From the NCBI GenBank assembly GCA_903844155.1, contig CAIMSU010000350.1:1-39732 (forward strand): a stretch of DNA of 39,732 nucleotides. The letters are read 5' to 3'. This DNA comes from an uncultured Pseudomonadota bacterium (GTDB lineage Bacteria > Myxococcota_A > UBA796 > SXON01). Below the pieces are notes generated by a model. That model saw only the letters and a list, made by a program, of their open reading frames with translations, did not search any database and had not been told where the DNA came from. The position numbers and the translations under genes were made by a program. How positions within the stretch are numbered: position 1 is the stretch's first letter; every line of letters begins with the position of its first letter. Below are positions 8,580-17,250 of this stretch, one piece after another.

Positions 8580-9860
8580 ATGCCACAGACTCCCCAGGGC
8601 GGCGGCGCTCGGCACCTGCACGCCGCATTGACTGCGTTGCAGCAACAACATCTCCCAGAAGCCGCTGGAGCTGCTGCGGACGCGCTGGACGCATTCAGCG
8701 CGGAGGGCGACGCGACGGGTGCGGCGGCCGCGCACCAGGTCCTGGCGATGGTGGCGGCGGGGCGAGGGGACCTGCGGACGGCGATGGCGCACGTGGACGC
8801 CGCGATCCCACTTCGGGAGCAGACCGGCGATCACGAAGGGCTGGCCTCTCTTTTCCAGGAACGGTTCGAGCTTTCGCTGGCCGCGGGTGATGTTCCGGCG
8901 GCGAGACACGCGCTCCTGAAGCAGAAAGCGGCGCACGAGCGCGCGGGGGACCGCGAGGGCGTCGCGCATGCGAGCCACCAGCTCGCCCAGATCCTGCTGC
9001 AGGAGGGCCAGATCGACGCGGCGGAGGCACTAGCGCAGGAGGCGATCTTTGCGCTGGAAGGGCCGCAGGGGGCGCGCGGGCGGTCGGCGCTCCATCTGCT
9101 GCTTGCGAACGTGGAAGTGGCAAGGGGGCAGGCCGAGAAGGGCGTTCGGCACGCGCGCGAGGCGCTGGAGCTGGCGCGCTCGGCGCGGTTCCGGCCGGGC
9201 GAGATCGACGCGCTCCAGCAGATCGGCACGTTGCACGCCGCGATGGGCGAGTTCGTCGCGGGACGCCGGGCGTTGGAGGAGGCGCTGGTTGGACGGGAGC
9301 TGCTCAAGGACCTGGAGGGACGGGCGCAGGCGCTGCGGGAGCTGGCGACGTTGGAATTCGCGGCGGGTGAGGTCGAGGCCGGCTTTGAACGTCTGGATTA
9401 CGCCGTTCGCACGCTTCGGGAGACGAACAACTTCGTCGGCGAGGTGACCATGCTGCAGCTCGTCCAGGCGTTCGCGGATGAGCACGGGGACGTCGCGCTT
9501 GGCGACAAGGCCGGGCGCGAGATGATCGAGGCGGCAGCGCGAACGGAAGACGCCGAGGCCATCGCCGCCGCGCACTTTGCGATGGCGTCGCGGCTGGCGG
9601 GCGCGGGCGACCTCGTCGGCGCGCGAAACAGCTTTTCGGCGGCACACGCGCTGCAGAACCAGGCTGGGCAGATCCACGAAGCGGCCGTTTCGCTGGGCAT
9701 GATGGGGCAGGTCGCGGCGGCGATGGGCGACCCGGCTGGCGTTGCCATGATGCGCGAGAGCCTCGTCGCGCTCGACGGCCTCGGCAGCGAGGCGGCGGAT
9801 GCCCTGAGGCCCATCCTTGTCGAGGCAGAAGCCGCATTCTCGTCGCCGGACCCGAGCTGA
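8580..9860 (+). CDS. TPR-repeat protein
   Basis: 426 residues, almost wholly alpha-helical, with tandem TPR-like helix pairs from about residue 10 to 400 (for example GDVPAARHALLKQKAAHERAGDREG, a helix-turn-helix with the typical A/G/L spacing). There is no signal peptide, so it is probably cytoplasmic. It likely acts as a protein-protein scaffold. It ends in TGATG, sharing one base with the HAD gene, which implies translational coupling. No partner can be named from sequence. Confidence 0.85.
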   Translation: MPQTPQGGGARHLHAALTALQQQHLPEAAGAAADALDAFSAEGDATGAAAAHQVLAMVAAGRGDLRTAMAHVDAAIPLREQTGDHEGLASLFQERFELSLAAGDVPAARHALLKQKAAHERAGDREGVAHASHQLAQILLQEGQIDAAEALAQEAIFALEGPQGARGRSALHLLLANVEVARGQAEKGVRHAREALELARSARFRPGEIDALQQIGTLHAAMGEFVAGRRALEEALVGRELLKDLEGRAQALRELATLEFAAGEVEAGFERLDYAVRTLRETNNFVGEVTMLQLVQAFADEHGDVALGDKAGREMIEAAARTEDAEAIAAAHFAMASRLAGAGDLVGARNSFSAAHALQNQAGQIHEAAVSLGMMGQVAAAMGDPAGVAMMRESLVALDGLGSEAADALRPILVEAEAAFSSPDPS

Positions 9861-10594
9861 TGCGGGCTCGTGGCTACGCGCCGTTTGCGGCCTCGGTGGA
9901 GAACGACGCGCTGCTAGACCAGATCATCGCCGTCGCCAGGCCCGGGGCGGTCGCGGTTTTCGACCTTGACGGCTGCGTCTTCGACACGCGGCCGCGGCAG
10001 GTCCGCATCTTCCGCGAGCTGGCAGCCCAGCGCGGATGGCGCGAGCTTTGTGCCGTTCGCGAGGAGCATTTCCTGGATTGGTCCCTGTTCACGACCATGG
10101 CGAACGCAGGCATCTCAGCCGGCTGGATCGCCAGCCACGAAGCCGACGTCCGCAACTGGTGGGCCCGCTGCTTCTTCAGCTCCGAATACGTGATCTACGA
10201 TCACGCAATGCCCGGCGCCGCCGAGCTCTGTCGCGAGGTGTGGGCGCGGGGCGCGCAGGTCGTCTACCTCACCGGTCGCGACATCAGCATGGCCCCCGGG
10301 ACCGAATCTGCGCTTCGTTCCTTCGGCTTTCCGTACAACGCCGTCCGAAGCACGCTGCTCGTGAAGCCGACGTTCGAGATGGACGACACCGCGTTCAAGG
10401 AGACCGCGCTCGAAGGCATCGCGTCGCTCGGACTCACCACGGTCTACCTGGACAATGAGCCGGCCAACGTGAACCTCTACAAGCGCCGTCATCCCGACGC
10501 GCTCGTTGTGTTCGTCGAGACCGATCACAGCCCTCGCCCGGACGCGCCCGCGCCGGGGATCCCGTGGCTGCGTAGCTTCTGGCGGACGGCGTGA
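9860..10594 (+). CDS. HAD-superfamily hydrolase (phosphatase-like)
   Basis: 244 residues with all four HAD motifs: motif I FDLDGCVF (D35, D37), motif II YLTGRD (T138), motif III Lys at about 180 (AFKETAL) and motif IV YLDNEPAN (D198). The cap is a helical insert of about 80 residues between motifs I and II. The family transfers phosphoryl groups through an aspartyl intermediate; the substrate is unknown. Its start overlaps the previous stop by one base, and its stop overlaps the Hsp33 start (GTGA). Confidence 0.9.
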   Translation: MRARGYAPFAASVENDALLDQIIAVARPGAVAVFDLDGCVFDTRPRQVRIFRELAAQRGWRELCAVREEHFLDWSLFTTMANAGISAGWIASHEADVRNWWARCFFSSEYVIYDHAMPGAAELCREVWARGAQVVYLTGRDISMAPGTESALRSFGFPYNAVRSTLLVKPTFEMDDTAFKETALEGIASLGLTTVYLDNEPANVNLYKRRHPDALVVFVETDHSPRPDAPAPGIPWLRSFWRTA

Positions 10595-11475
10595 GCGACG
10601 ACGCTGTCGACGACACAGCCGGCCCGCCGATCCCCGCGCGCGTCCCCGGTCGCTTCGCCGTCGCCCTCGCGCTCGGCGGTCACGCCCGGGTGATGGTCGC
10701 GACCGTTCCCGACCAGGCCGACGAGATCCGCGAGCGTCACGGCCTGGACCGCGCCGCCAGCGTGCTCGCGGCGGAAGGCCTCGTCGCCAGCGTGCTCCTC
10801 TCCGCGCACATCAAGGGCGAGGAGCGGATGACGGTGCAGGTCGCCAGCGAGGTTCCGGCCTTCAGCTTCGTCGCGGACATCGATGCCGTCGGCGTTCTCC
10901 GCGCGCGCTTCGCCCCGGCCGTGGTGATGCCGGTCAAGAAGTTCACCGGCATGCTCTCGGCGATGAAGTCGCTTGGCCAGCGGGAGCTGTACCGGGGTGT
11001 GTCGCCGGTTATGGAAGAGACGTTTGAGCAGGCGTTGTCGCGCTTTCTCAAGCAAAGCCAGCAGACAGACGCGCGGGTCCGTATCCTTTGCCGCTTGGAC
11101 GCCCACGCACGCGTCCGCTTTGCCGCCGGCATGCTCGTCGAGCGATTGCCCGGGATGTCTGCCGAGGACTTCGCCGCGGCGCTTGACGCACCCATGGCCG
11201 GCGCCTCGTTTGAGACCCTCATGCGCGATTTTGCCATGGGTGAGCTGGCGGGGGCGCCCGTCGAGCTTCTCGGCTTCCAGGACTTCGTTTTCCGGTGCAC
11301 CTGCAGCCGTGCACGCGTCGCCAGCATGCTGCGAGCGCTCGGGCGAGAGGAGCTGCGGGAGATGAGGGAGGAGCTCGGAAAGGCCGAGATTACCTGCAAC
11401 TTCTGCAACACCAAGCAGGTCTTCGACGGACCGGCCCTCGACGAGCTGATGGTCGGGCTGCCGCCCCTCTCGTGA
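10591..11475 (+). CDS. hslO: Hsp33, redox-regulated chaperone
   Basis: 294 residues, the usual Hsp33 length. The C-terminal zinc switch is intact: C236 and C238 in FRCTCSR, and C269 and C272 in ITCNFC, a CxC-X30-CxxC arrangement. The N-terminal domain shows the family pattern, including the segment GQRELYRGVSPV near 129-140. Hsp33 is cytoplasmic, and under oxidative stress its Cys oxidise, zinc is released and holdase activity is switched on. The start is GTG at 10591, overlapping the HAD stop by 4 bp. The next gene starts just before or after its stop. Confidence 0.95.
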   Translation: MSDDAVDDTAGPPIPARVPGRFAVALALGGHARVMVATVPDQADEIRERHGLDRAASVLAAEGLVASVLLSAHIKGEERMTVQVASEVPAFSFVADIDAVGVLRARFAPAVVMPVKKFTGMLSAMKSLGQRELYRGVSPVMEETFEQALSRFLKQSQQTDARVRILCRLDAHARVRFAAGMLVERLPGMSAEDFAAALDAPMAGASFETLMRDFAMGELAGAPVELLGFQDFVFRCTCSRARVASMLRALGREELREMREELGKAEITCNFCNTKQVFDGPALDELMVGLPPLS

Positions 11476-11483
11476 GCCGCGGC

Positions 11484-12176
11484 ATGACCGTCCTGCGGTT
11501 GGGCGAGGTCACGTCGACGCAGGATGTGGCGAAGGCGTTGGCGGCCGACGGGGCCGCGCACGGGACCGTCGTGCGGGCGGAGCGGCAGACGGCGGGGCGA
11601 GGGCGGTTGGACCGGCGGTGGACGTCGGAGACGGGCGAGGGGTTGTTGTTCTCCGTGGTACTACGCCCGGAATGCGCGCTCAAGGATGCGCCGATGCTGA
11701 CGCTCGGGGCGGCCGCAGGGATGGCGGAGGCGCTGGACGTCCAGGTCAAGTGGCCGAACGATCTCGTCGTCGCGCACGGGGAGGGTTTCCGGAAGCTCGG
11801 CGGGATCCTTGGGGAGTTGGACTGTGGGCCGGGTGGGGTGGTGCGGCACGTGGTGCTTGGTGTCGGGCTCAACGTGCTCCAACGTGGGTTTCCACCCGAG
11901 TTGCCGTTGGCGACGTCGCTCGCGTTGCACCGGGGCGAGGCGGGCGGCGCTGTGGACCGCGAGGAGGTGTTTGAGCTCGTGATGGACGCGATCCTGGCCT
12001 GGCACGCGCATCCCCGTCGGCTGGACCTCTGGCGCGCCCGGGCCCACACGCTGGGTCGGGTCGTCTCGATCGCGACCGGCGAGGGCACGGTGACAGGGAT
12101 GGCGGAGGCGATCGCCGAAGATGGCGCGTTGATCGTGGATGAACGGGCGGTGTATGTGGGGGAGGTTCTGCGGTAG
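11484..12176 (+). CDS. birA: Biotin-[acetyl-CoA-carboxylase] ligase
   Basis: 230 residues from the ATG at 11484. An in-frame GTG at 11472 (overlapping the Hsp33 stop as GTGA, as at the preceding junction) is an equally fair start. Biotin-ligase motifs: GRGR at 38-41 with following RRW, KWPNDL at 89-94 and KLGGILGE at 104-111, then a small C-terminal beta domain (RVVSIATGEGTVTGMA). There is no N-terminal HTH, so this is a class I, non-repressor ligase that attaches biotin to carboxylase BCCP. It closes the operon. Confidence 0.93.
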   Translation: MTVLRLGEVTSTQDVAKALAADGAAHGTVVRAERQTAGRGRLDRRWTSETGEGLLFSVVLRPECALKDAPMLTLGAAAGMAEALDVQVKWPNDLVVAHGEGFRKLGGILGELDCGPGGVVRHVVLGVGLNVLQRGFPPELPLATSLALHRGEAGGAVDREEVFELVMDAILAWHAHPRRLDLWRARAHTLGRVVSIATGEGTVTGMAEAIAEDGALIVDERAVYVGEVLR

Positions 12177-12311
12177 GATGGGACGTGCTGCTGCTGTCCT
12201 CAACCCTTGCGCTCGCCGCGGACCTCGCGAAACCGACGCACCCTCCGCTACCGCGCGCACACTGGGCGATCGTGGCGACGAACACGGGCGCCTGCTGACC
12301 GCGCTCCCTGC

Positions 12312-12317
12312 TACACT
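12312..12317 (+). promoter_or_regulatory. -10-like box TACACT, leaderless start for M28 peptidase
   Basis: TACACT is followed by five nucleotides (GTCGC) and the ATG at 12323. No Shine-Dalgarno is visible. The identical box with the same spacing precedes the GTG at 15089. Confidence 0.5.
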
Positions 12318-12322
12318 GTCGC

Positions 12323-13279
12323 ATGACCCTCCTCCTCGCCCTCGCCTGCTCCCCGCACCCCACGTCGAAGACCCCCGCGACGAACGACTCGACCGCGACG
12401 ACCACGGATTCTGCCGATTCGGCCGGCGACACCGGCGGGCCCGTCAACCCCTACGCGCTCGCAGCCGAGGTCGACCAGGCCACGCTCCTCGCGGACATCA
12501 CCTCGCTGCAGGACTTCGGCACCCGCTACAGCGGCACCACGGGGAACGACGACGCCCGCGCGTGGATCGAGGATCAGCTCACCGCGACCGGGCTGGACAC
12601 CGAAGAAGATCCGTTCGCCGCCGGGATCAACGTCATCGCCCGAAAGCCCGGGACCACCCATCCAGAGCGGATCTGGGTGTTCTCGGCGCACTACGACGAC
12701 ACCTCGGAGCAACCGCAAACCCTCGCGCCAGGCGCGGACGACAACGGCTCTGGCGTCGCGACAGTGCTCTCAGCGGCGCGAATCCTTGGTCCCCACGCGT
12801 TTGAGGACACGATCTGGTTTGTGACGATGGGGGCTGAGGAGCAGGGCAGCCTTGGGAGCGCGCACCTTGCCCAGGTGATGAACGATGATGGGCTCGATGT
12901 GCAGGGCGTCATCGCGCCCGACATGATGGCCTATTGGCCGCTGCAGGACGGCGACGCGTTCGACATCCTTGGCGACGACGCGTCGGCGGGCATGGTCAGC
13001 AACATGGCGGACATCGCCGATCACCTTGGCGTCGCGAACAAAATGTGGATTGAGCATCACTATTGCGAGGGGGACGACCACACGTCGTTCCAGGATGCGG
13101 GCATCCCAGCGATGTCGCCGATGGATTGTGTGGAGGCGCACAACGTGCCTTCTTCCGGCGAGACGGTCCCGTACTATCACACCTCGGGTGACGTGGTAGA
13201 TACATTGTACCTGCCGTTCACGGCAAGGGTGGCGCAAGTCATCGTTGCTTCGCTTGCGAGTTGGGCGGAGCCGAGCTGA
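12323..13279 (+). CDS. M28-family zinc aminopeptidase, lipoprotein
   Basis: 318 residues. A very short signal ends in a lipobox LALAC (C9), followed by a Ser/Thr/Asp-rich spacer to about residue 40. The M28 ligands are all present: H123 (SAHYDD), bridging D139 (PGADDNGSG), catalytic E172 and ligand E173 (GAEEQGS), D200 (APDMMAY) and H286 (YYHTSGD). It should bind two zinc ions and cleave N-terminal residues, or act as a carboxypeptidase, at the cell surface. It is transcribed alone and ends 25 bp from the convergent caspase-like gene. Confidence 0.92.
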   Translation: MTLLLALACSPHPTSKTPATNDSTATTTDSADSAGDTGGPVNPYALAAEVDQATLLADITSLQDFGTRYSGTTGNDDARAWIEDQLTATGLDTEEDPFAAGINVIARKPGTTHPERIWVFSAHYDDTSEQPQTLAPGADDNGSGVATVLSAARILGPHAFEDTIWFVTMGAEEQGSLGSAHLAQVMNDDGLDVQGVIAPDMMAYWPLQDGDAFDILGDDASAGMVSNMADIADHLGVANKMWIEHHYCEGDDHTSFQDAGIPAMSPMDCVEAHNVPSSGETVPYYHTSGDVVDTLYLPFTARVAQVIVASLASWAEPS

Positions 13280-13304
13280 GCAGGGCGGAGCCTGGCAGTG
13301 AATG

Positions 13305-15056
13305 TCACCTCCAGGGTGGGTCGAGGTTGGGGAGGGGAGTGCCTGCGGCGCAACCGGCGAGGTGAAGGGCGGCGTCCAACTGTACACGTTCATCCTCCAC
13401 GAACGGCTCGATGTCCCGGAGCGAACTCACGTCCTTCGCGTCCAGGATCAGCTGAATCTGCTCGACAACGGTCGCGAGCTCGTCGGTCGCATCGGGCGCC
13501 AGCGTCGGGCAAGCCGCAGCGTCTGCCTTCAGCGCGTCCAACGCCGATTGGTAGAGGGCGAGGGGATTGGGACGCGCCTTTTCCCGGGCGGCGCGGCCGG
13601 CGCGGCTCAGCCGGCCGATGGCAACATCCCAGCCCCGAAGCGGGCCCCAGGCCTGATAGCAGGCGTCTCGCCCAACCAGGTCGTGGTCCAGGTCCACGCA
13701 CGTCCCGTCCGTGGTGGCCATGGCGCGCAGACGATCCGCGGCGAACGCCCCCTCCTCAGGCGACGCCGGCGAGGCAGCCGCAGCCGCGTAGGCCTCCCAT
13801 GCCAGGGCTCGAGCGGCGGACGAAACGTAATTGAGGCGGTCGTACACCTCCGCGAACCAGTCGCCCTTGAGCTGCGCGGGCAGGGCGAGGGTGGCGAGCT
13901 GGGAAGCCCAGGCCTCGTCCGTCATCGCGCCGGCGATGCCGCTACCGGGCGCCGGAGGGTGCAGGTCGCAAAGAAAGCGGGGAATCTGGTCAAAGGCGAG
14001 GCCCGCGCGCGGTTCTGCAGGGAAAGGCGGACACACCCTCGGCACCCAGGGGGCCGCCGGAGCGCTGACACCGGGCGTGCGTGAAGTCTGAGCCAAGGCG
14101 TCAGCACCCACCCCTGCGACCGGAAAATCCACGGATCCCCACTCCACGTCCCGGTACGGGAAGGGCCCCTCCATGAAAACCATGCGAGAAAACTCCATCG
14201 GTGAGAAGGCATCAGTGGCATACCACCCCGCCTTGACGTCACTCGTCGCCGCCGTGGTCTGCAGGTCGCCCCAGACATAGCGGAACAGCTCCTCGGCGCT
14301 CACCCACCCGTCCTTCGCGACTACGCCATCGGCCGATCCAGAGAGCGCCTGGGTGAGCGATACGGTTGTCGACACGGGTGCAGCAGTCGCCATCTCCAGC
14401 GCAGGCCGAGCGAGCAGCAGCAGGAGCGGATCCTGGGGCCGCGCGGTCCATGCGGGCCGCCCCCAGTACGACCACTGGTTTTCGGCGCGCGGCACCCCGA
14501 CCTCGCACGGGTCCACGACGAGCAGGCGATGCGGTGCATCTACAGTTGCGAGCGCTCGGTTCAGCGCAACCAGCGGAAGAACGCCGTCCGCCAGTGTGAT
14601 CGAACCCTCGACCGATGCCTCGACGGGTGGCTGATCGACGGGGCTCGTGGTGCGCGCACACTTCGCGTCCGCGGCGACGTACACGAACGCGGTTTCCGCA
14701 TGCACCGACCCAAGTCTGGCGATCCCGGAGAGCACGCCGGCGGTAGTTGGCGAGTCACCAGCCGCCAACGGTGTCATCTCCCACACCCGGTCGTAGAGAG
14801 CGCTCCGCCGGAGCACCTCCGCGACCGCATGCGCGCTCTCGGGGCCGTCGTCGACGCCGGAGAGGCCGTTCCGGTGCACCCCAACGGCGAGCGCCCAGCC
14901 CCTTTTCGGGCCTCCAGTGCGTGAATTCTCCGCCCTGGCCTTCGCTCCCGCTCCGCCCGGCCCCTGCGCGCCATGGGCGCGATTCCCCGCGATCGCCAGC
15001 CCCGCGGCGCTCAACAACAGCGCGGCGACGAGGGCGTGGCGTGGTGAGTCGGGCAC
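13305..15056 (-). CDS. Exported caspase-like (C14) protein with degenerate catalytic dyad
   Basis: 583 residues from the GTG at 15056 (an upstream in-frame GTG at 15104 would hide the signal peptide). The Sec signal is residues 1-24. Residues about 52-265 follow the caspase/metacaspase pattern: first strand GWALAVGVHRN (53-63), a helix DDGPESAHAVAEVLR (69-83), strand FVYVAADAK (124-132) and strand LLVVDPCEVG (178-187). In active members the strand near 124-132 ends in GHG and supplies His; here it reads VAADAK. Cys184 is kept. So it is probably a pseudo-caspase; a weaker reading is a divergent exported protein with a similar fold. The C-terminal 300 residues are unrecognised and helical. It is divergent from the TPR gene, with 32 bp between starts. 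Confidence 0.75.
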   Translation of the reverse strand: MPDSPRHALVAALLLSAAGLAIAGNRAHGAQGPGGAGAKARAENSRTGGPKRGWALAVGVHRNGLSGVDDGPESAHAVAEVLRRSALYDRVWEMTPLAAGDSPTTAGVLSGIARLGSVHAETAFVYVAADAKCARTTSPVDQPPVEASVEGSITLADGVLPLVALNRALATVDAPHRLLVVDPCEVGVPRAENQWSYWGRPAWTARPQDPLLLLLARPALEMATAAPVSTTVSLTQALSGSADGVVAKDGWVSAEELFRYVWGDLQTTAATSDVKAGWYATDAFSPMEFSRMVFMEGPFPYRDVEWGSVDFPVAGVGADALAQTSRTPGVSAPAAPWVPRVCPPFPAEPRAGLAFDQIPRFLCDLHPPAPGSGIAGAMTDEAWASQLATLALPAQLKGDWFAEVYDRLNYVSSAARALAWEAYAAAAASPASPEEGAFAADRLRAMATTDGTCVDLDHDLVGRDACYQAWGPLRGWDVAIGRLSRAGRAAREKARPNPLALYQSALDALKADAAACPTLAPDATDELATVVEQIQLILDAKDVSSLRDIEPFVEDERVQLDAALHLAGCAAGTPLPNLDPPWR

Positions 15057-15088
15057 GGCACCAGGGTAACCGCACGCTACACTGGCCC
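15057..15088. promoter_or_regulatory. 32-bp divergent leaderless promoter pair
   Basis: The whole gap between two start codons is 32 bp. Plus strand: TACACT (15078-15083), five nucleotides, GTG at 15089. Minus strand: TACCCT (15068-15063), six nucleotides, GTG at 15056. Neither start has a Shine-Dalgarno. If both are used, each -35 region lies inside or near the coding sequence of the opposite gene, so the two would compete or be co-regulated. Confidence 0.5.
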
Positions 15089-17071
15089 GTGCCTGCAGTT
15101 CCACGCCTGCTCCGAACCCTCGCGCTGGCCGCCGGAGGGTTGGTCACGGGAGCCGGCTGGGCGTTTGCGGCAGACGGTGCGGATCCCGACCAGGCGGCGT
15201 TCCTCGCGGCACAGGGGCTGGCTCGATCGGGCGACGATGTCGGCGCGGCTGCGGCATTCCTGGCGATCGCTACGGCTCATCCGACCAGCGCCTACGCCAC
15301 TCACGCGCTCTACTCGGCCGGCGATCACTTTGAGCGTGCCGGCCGGCTCGGGGAGGCCACCCGGGTCTTTGCGGCGTTCGTCGCTCAGCACCCCACTGCG
15401 CCCGAGGCCCCTGCCGCCACCTTTCGCCGGGCTACGGATCTCGTGCGGGAAGGGGACTTCTCCGCGGCGATCGTTGCGTTTGACGATTACCTGCGGCAGT
15501 ATCCCGATGCTCCCGACGCCCGGTCGGCGCTGTGGAACGCCTCAGAGTTTCGGTCCGTCACCGGTGACGCGGCCGGAGGATCAGCAGGCTTCGAGCGCTA
15601 CGCCACCCAGTACCCCGGCGCCGACGACGCGGACGCCACCTGGGTACGCGCGGGGCGCGACGCCACCTGGGTCAGTGACGACGCGGGGGCGGCGGTCGAC
15701 CGACGGTTTCTCGCCGCCCGGCCGCACGCGAGCGTGGATGATCGCGTCGCGAGCTTGTGGGCGTTGCAGCGCGCGACCCAGTACACCGCAGCGTCGGGAC
15801 CACCCTCAGGAACCGCGGACGAGCTGGTCCAGGCCTGGGACGAGGCCATCGCCCGCGGCGAAGTCCCAGACGCTCGCACCCGGGTGATCGTTGGGTACGC
15901 CGCTGAGCGCAAGCTCGTCGATGCGTTCTTTGGACAACCGGCGTTTCAGCAGTCGTCCGACCGGATCCTCGCGCAGGACGCCCTTCGACGCTTTGTTGAC
16001 CAGGCCTTGGCGATCGAAGCAAAGTACAAGTCCCCCGCGGTCTCCGCGCGAGTGACCGCGGACATCGGGGCTGCTGAGATCCTCGTCGCCCGCAAGCTTC
16101 GCAATGAGGCGACCCTCTTCCCCGCCACCGACACCACGGCGTTGGCCCTGCAGAGTTACGCTCTCTCGCTGGAGCTTCGGGGCAAACAGCGGTTGGTTGA
16201 GCTGGTCCGCAGCGCGGGTCCGGCGAAGGTCTGGTGGCAGGGGCACGAAGTTGCCCGGATCACCCTGGAGCGTTGGTATCCGGCTAAGTTCCCGGACCAT
16301 TGGCACATCGATGAGGTCGAGGACCCGGTGCAAGCCGCCGCAACCTCGCCCGAGGCCGCCGCCATCGACGTTCTCGCCGCTACCGACCCGAGCGCCGCGG
16401 TCGTGCTGGCTCGGTCGACGTTGGCGGAGCACCAGTCCCTGCCCGTCGAGTGTGCTCTGGCGCGGGTGCTCCTCGCCGGGGGCTCCGCTCGGCTCGCCGC
16501 GGATCTTCTGGCGATCGCCCGCGACTCAGCCCCACCGGACGAGTTGAAGGTCGACGGCGTCGAGTCGGAGCTGCTCCTCGATCAGGCGGAGTTGATGCAG
16601 GCGGATTGGTGGATGAAGGATGAGGGGATCGACCTGGACGCGCGAGTCGCCGCGGACGCCCGCGGGGTGCTGGCCAAGGCGCCGGATGACCTCGTGGCGT
16701 TGCAGGTGCTCGGCGCGCTTTCGCTCAGGGCGCACGACTACACGGGAGCCGCGGCGCTGTTCGAACACGCCGACCGCCTCCGCCCAGAATCTGCGGCTAT
16801 CCTCGATAATCTCGCGATCGCGCACCGGGGGCAAGGCCGATTTGCGGACGCGCGCACCGAGTATGAGCGCGCGAACGCCCTCGACCCCGCCGACTGGCGC
16901 GCCTGGCACAACCTCGCGGTGCTGTACACCGAATCCCTGCCGGACTACCGGGCCGTCCGCCTGATCCTGCGGGACCATCCCGAGGCCGGGAACGACGAGC
17001 TGGGTCAGGATTGGTGGGACGAAACATTTTTCCGGGAGGCCGGGAGCTGGAGGAGGCCGCCGGCCTTTTGA
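15089..17071 (+). CDS. Exported TPR-repeat protein
   Basis: 660 residues from the GTG at 15089, chosen because it opens a clean Sec signal (two Arg, a hydrophobic core LALAAGGLVTGAGWAF, cleavage after AFA-AD). N-terminal residues 35-200 are TPR/outer-membrane-assembly-like repeats (GAAAAFLAIATAHPTSAY, GEATRVFAAFVAQHP, AAIVAFDDYLRQYP). The middle 250-480 is less regular, and the C-terminus 530-640 has clear TPRs (YTGAAALFEHADRLRPES, FADARTEYERANALDP). It is likely periplasmic or surface-exposed. Its divergent partner is the caspase-like protein, so a joint role is plausible but unproven. No enzymatic motif was seen. Confidence 0.85.
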   Translation: MPAVPRLLRTLALAAGGLVTGAGWAFAADGADPDQAAFLAAQGLARSGDDVGAAAAFLAIATAHPTSAYATHALYSAGDHFERAGRLGEATRVFAAFVAQHPTAPEAPAATFRRATDLVREGDFSAAIVAFDDYLRQYPDAPDARSALWNASEFRSVTGDAAGGSAGFERYATQYPGADDADATWVRAGRDATWVSDDAGAAVDRRFLAARPHASVDDRVASLWALQRATQYTAASGPPSGTADELVQAWDEAIARGEVPDARTRVIVGYAAERKLVDAFFGQPAFQQSSDRILAQDALRRFVDQALAIEAKYKSPAVSARVTADIGAAEILVARKLRNEATLFPATDTTALALQSYALSLELRGKQRLVELVRSAGPAKVWWQGHEVARITLERWYPAKFPDHWHIDEVEDPVQAAATSPEAAAIDVLAATDPSAAVVLARSTLAEHQSLPVECALARVLLAGGSARLAADLLAIARDSAPPDELKVDGVESELLLDQAELMQADWWMKDEGIDLDARVAADARGVLAKAPDDLVALQVLGALSLRAHDYTGAAALFEHADRLRPESAAILDNLAIAHRGQGRFADARTEYERANALDPADWRAWHNLAVLYTESLPDYRAVRLILRDHPEAGNDELGQDWWDETFFREAGSWRRPPAF

Positions 17072-17250
17072 AGCAGGCGCCCCAAACTCCCACCCGCTGG
17101 GGCGCGCGCTTCACCGTCCGCGGACGTTGCCGGCGGTCGGCTCGCCCAGGGGGCCGACAAAACCCGCCACTGCCGCGCGAGTCAGCAGCCGGTGGCCGAG
17201 TGACCGCATCGAACGCCCGGAGGCGCCGGAGCCAGACGCACCCATCCCTC

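Noticed and set aside
6691-12176. Thiolase-to-BirA run as a biosynthetic or defence cluster
   Set aside because: The genes are a housekeeping mixture (thiolase, TPR, HAD, Hsp33, BirA) with no carrier protein, ketosynthase or effector. It is an ordinary operon.
12185-12298. 37-residue open frame from GTG with a signal-like start (VLLLSSTLALAADLAKP)
   Set aside because: No ribosome-binding site, no family, and it ends in the M28 promoter region. It may be a remnant of an exported protein gene, but the support is too thin to annotate.
17056-17070. GGCCGCCGGCC-TTTT as a terminator for the exported TPR gene
   Set aside because: The stem is only four base pairs with a three-base loop and overlaps the stop codon. 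Too weak to call.
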